DNA of 64,000 nt from Holtiella tumoricola (GTDB taxonomy: Bacteria; Bacillota; Clostridia; Lachnospirales; Cellulosilyticaceae). Below, one piece after another: positions 63,435 to 64,000 of the stretch; the first letter of the stretch is position 1; every line of letters begins with the position of its first letter. The DNA is taken from contig NZ_JAQIFT010000016.1 in NCBI RefSeq assembly GCF_027857615.1, positions 186,001-250,000 of the forward strand, read 5' to 3'. The position numbers were made by a program, and so were the translations under genes. The notes beneath the pieces were generated by a model, which was not told where the DNA came from, searched no databases, and worked only from the letters and a program-made list of their open reading frames with translations.

Positions 63435-63644
63435 ATTCTAGTTCTCCATTCGTCAGTGTTTTTACAAGTTTATATAGTATCATATTCTTTACTTGTTGAC
63501 AAACTTAGTTTTAGTTTTTTTACCCTTTTTCATAACTAAACCTTATAGTCTCCATATTATATATTTATTTTACCTATTTTAAATTATAGTTTATAGTATA
63601 AGGTAATATCAGAATATATTACATACTATTATAAGGAGTCCCTC

Positions 63645-64000
63645 ATGATTGAATCACAATTTAAACATTTTTTAACCCACTACCTCAGCATGCCTAGTCC
63701 TGGTGGCTATACTGAAAAAGCTATCTTAAACTGTAAACAAGATTTTGAAGCACTTGGCCTTTCTACTCATCTTACTAAAAAAGGCGGGCTGATTGCAGTT
63801 CTTCCAGGTAAAGATACAAGTAAACAAGTTGCCATTTCTGCTCATATGGATACTTTAGGTGGAATGGTAAAAGAAATCCTTCCTAATGGGCATATCCGTT
63901 TCCATAAAATTGGTGGCGGTCTGTATCATGCATTAGAAGGTGAAAACTGTACGATTATCACTTCAACTGGTAAAACAGTAAGAGGTTCTATTATGCCTCT
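63645..64000 (+). CDS. M42 family aminopeptidase, 5' part
   Basis: Start of a gene cut by the window end (118 codons shown). The N-terminus MIESQFKHFLTHYLSMPSPG, the AISAHMDTLGGMVKEI segment with a metal-ligand His and Asp, and the GGGLYHALEGE part match M42 metallopeptidases (FrvX/glutamyl aminopeptidase/deblocking type). ATG 9 nt behind AAGGAG. Cofactors would be two zinc or cobalt ions. Length and C-terminus cannot be assessed. Confidence 0.85.
   Translation, partial: MIESQFKHFLTHYLSMPSPGGYTEKAILNCKQDFEALGLSTHLTKKGGLIAVLPGKDTSKQVAISAHMDTLGGMVKEILPNGHIRFHKIGGGLYHALEGENCTIITSTGKTVRGSIMP

Overview
The window reads as chromosome from a low-GC, strictly anaerobic Clostridia bacterium. Lachnospirales, perhaps close to Cellulosilyticum, is my inference; no 16S rRNA is present. 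The support is AT-rich DNA with strong AGGAGG ribosome sites, a class I hybrid cluster protein, a glycyl-radical enzyme pair, an anaerobic cobalamin pathway, T-box and riboswitch control, an S-layer-anchored protein and a dockerin-like module. I see no prophage, insertion sequence, CRISPR array or obvious genomic island.

Layout. 0-8.7 kb: an AbgT-type transporter, a CBS-ACT sensor protein, tRNA-Thr(CGT), a c-di-GMP-I riboswitch on the minus strand followed by about 500 nt without a credible gene, then a HAD phosphatase, an MgtC-like protein, lrgA-lrgB, pyruvate kinase and tRNA-Leu(CAG). 8.7-20.5 kb: DedA, DegV, bacteriohemerythrin, a divergent Crp/Fnr regulator and hcp pair around a palindromic operator, membrane proteins, the yjjI-yjjW glycyl-radical pair, and a LysR regulator divergent from a TDT exporter. 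20.5-30.6 kb: rpoD, then an eight-gene cobalamin operon (cbiD-L-F-G-H-J-ET-AC) behind a cobalamin riboswitch; two of its proteins are fusions. 30.6-45.8 kb: DUF445, a MATE pump, a polar amino acid ABC operon, an LysM-G5-M23 envelope peptidase, a J-domain protein, a cold-shock gene with a hairpin leader, two small proteins flanking a LexA-like box, oleate hydratase, cstA under a T-box, and a second ArsB-type permease. 45.8-64 kb: surface and signalling functions, namely a secreted 5'-nucleotidase, a SWIM-SNF2 helicase, a solute-binding lipoprotein paired with a membrane diguanylate cyclase, a secreted stalk-domain protein, a 1640-residue M60-like metalloprotease with an internal dockerin-like module, an SLH-anchored protein, a YjdM/PhnA protein, and the start of an M42 aminopeptidase.

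The most unusual item is at 2985-3654 on the minus strand. A sequence closely resembling a flagellar sigma (SigD/FliA) promoter sits directly upstream of a well-formed c-di-GMP-I aptamer. What follows is not a gene but structured, non-coding sequence with repeated C-rich motifs complementary to purine-rich ribosome-binding-like sequence. This could be a motility-linked, c-di-GMP-gated regulatory RNA. The same window holds a membrane diguanylate cyclase in operon with an orphan solute-binding lipoprotein, an arrangement like the NspS-MbaA sensor pair. Other points worth a second look are a LexA-box-controlled 39-residue protein, the dockerin-like M60 protease beside an SLH protein with a possible cohesin-like domain, and the T-box on cstA.
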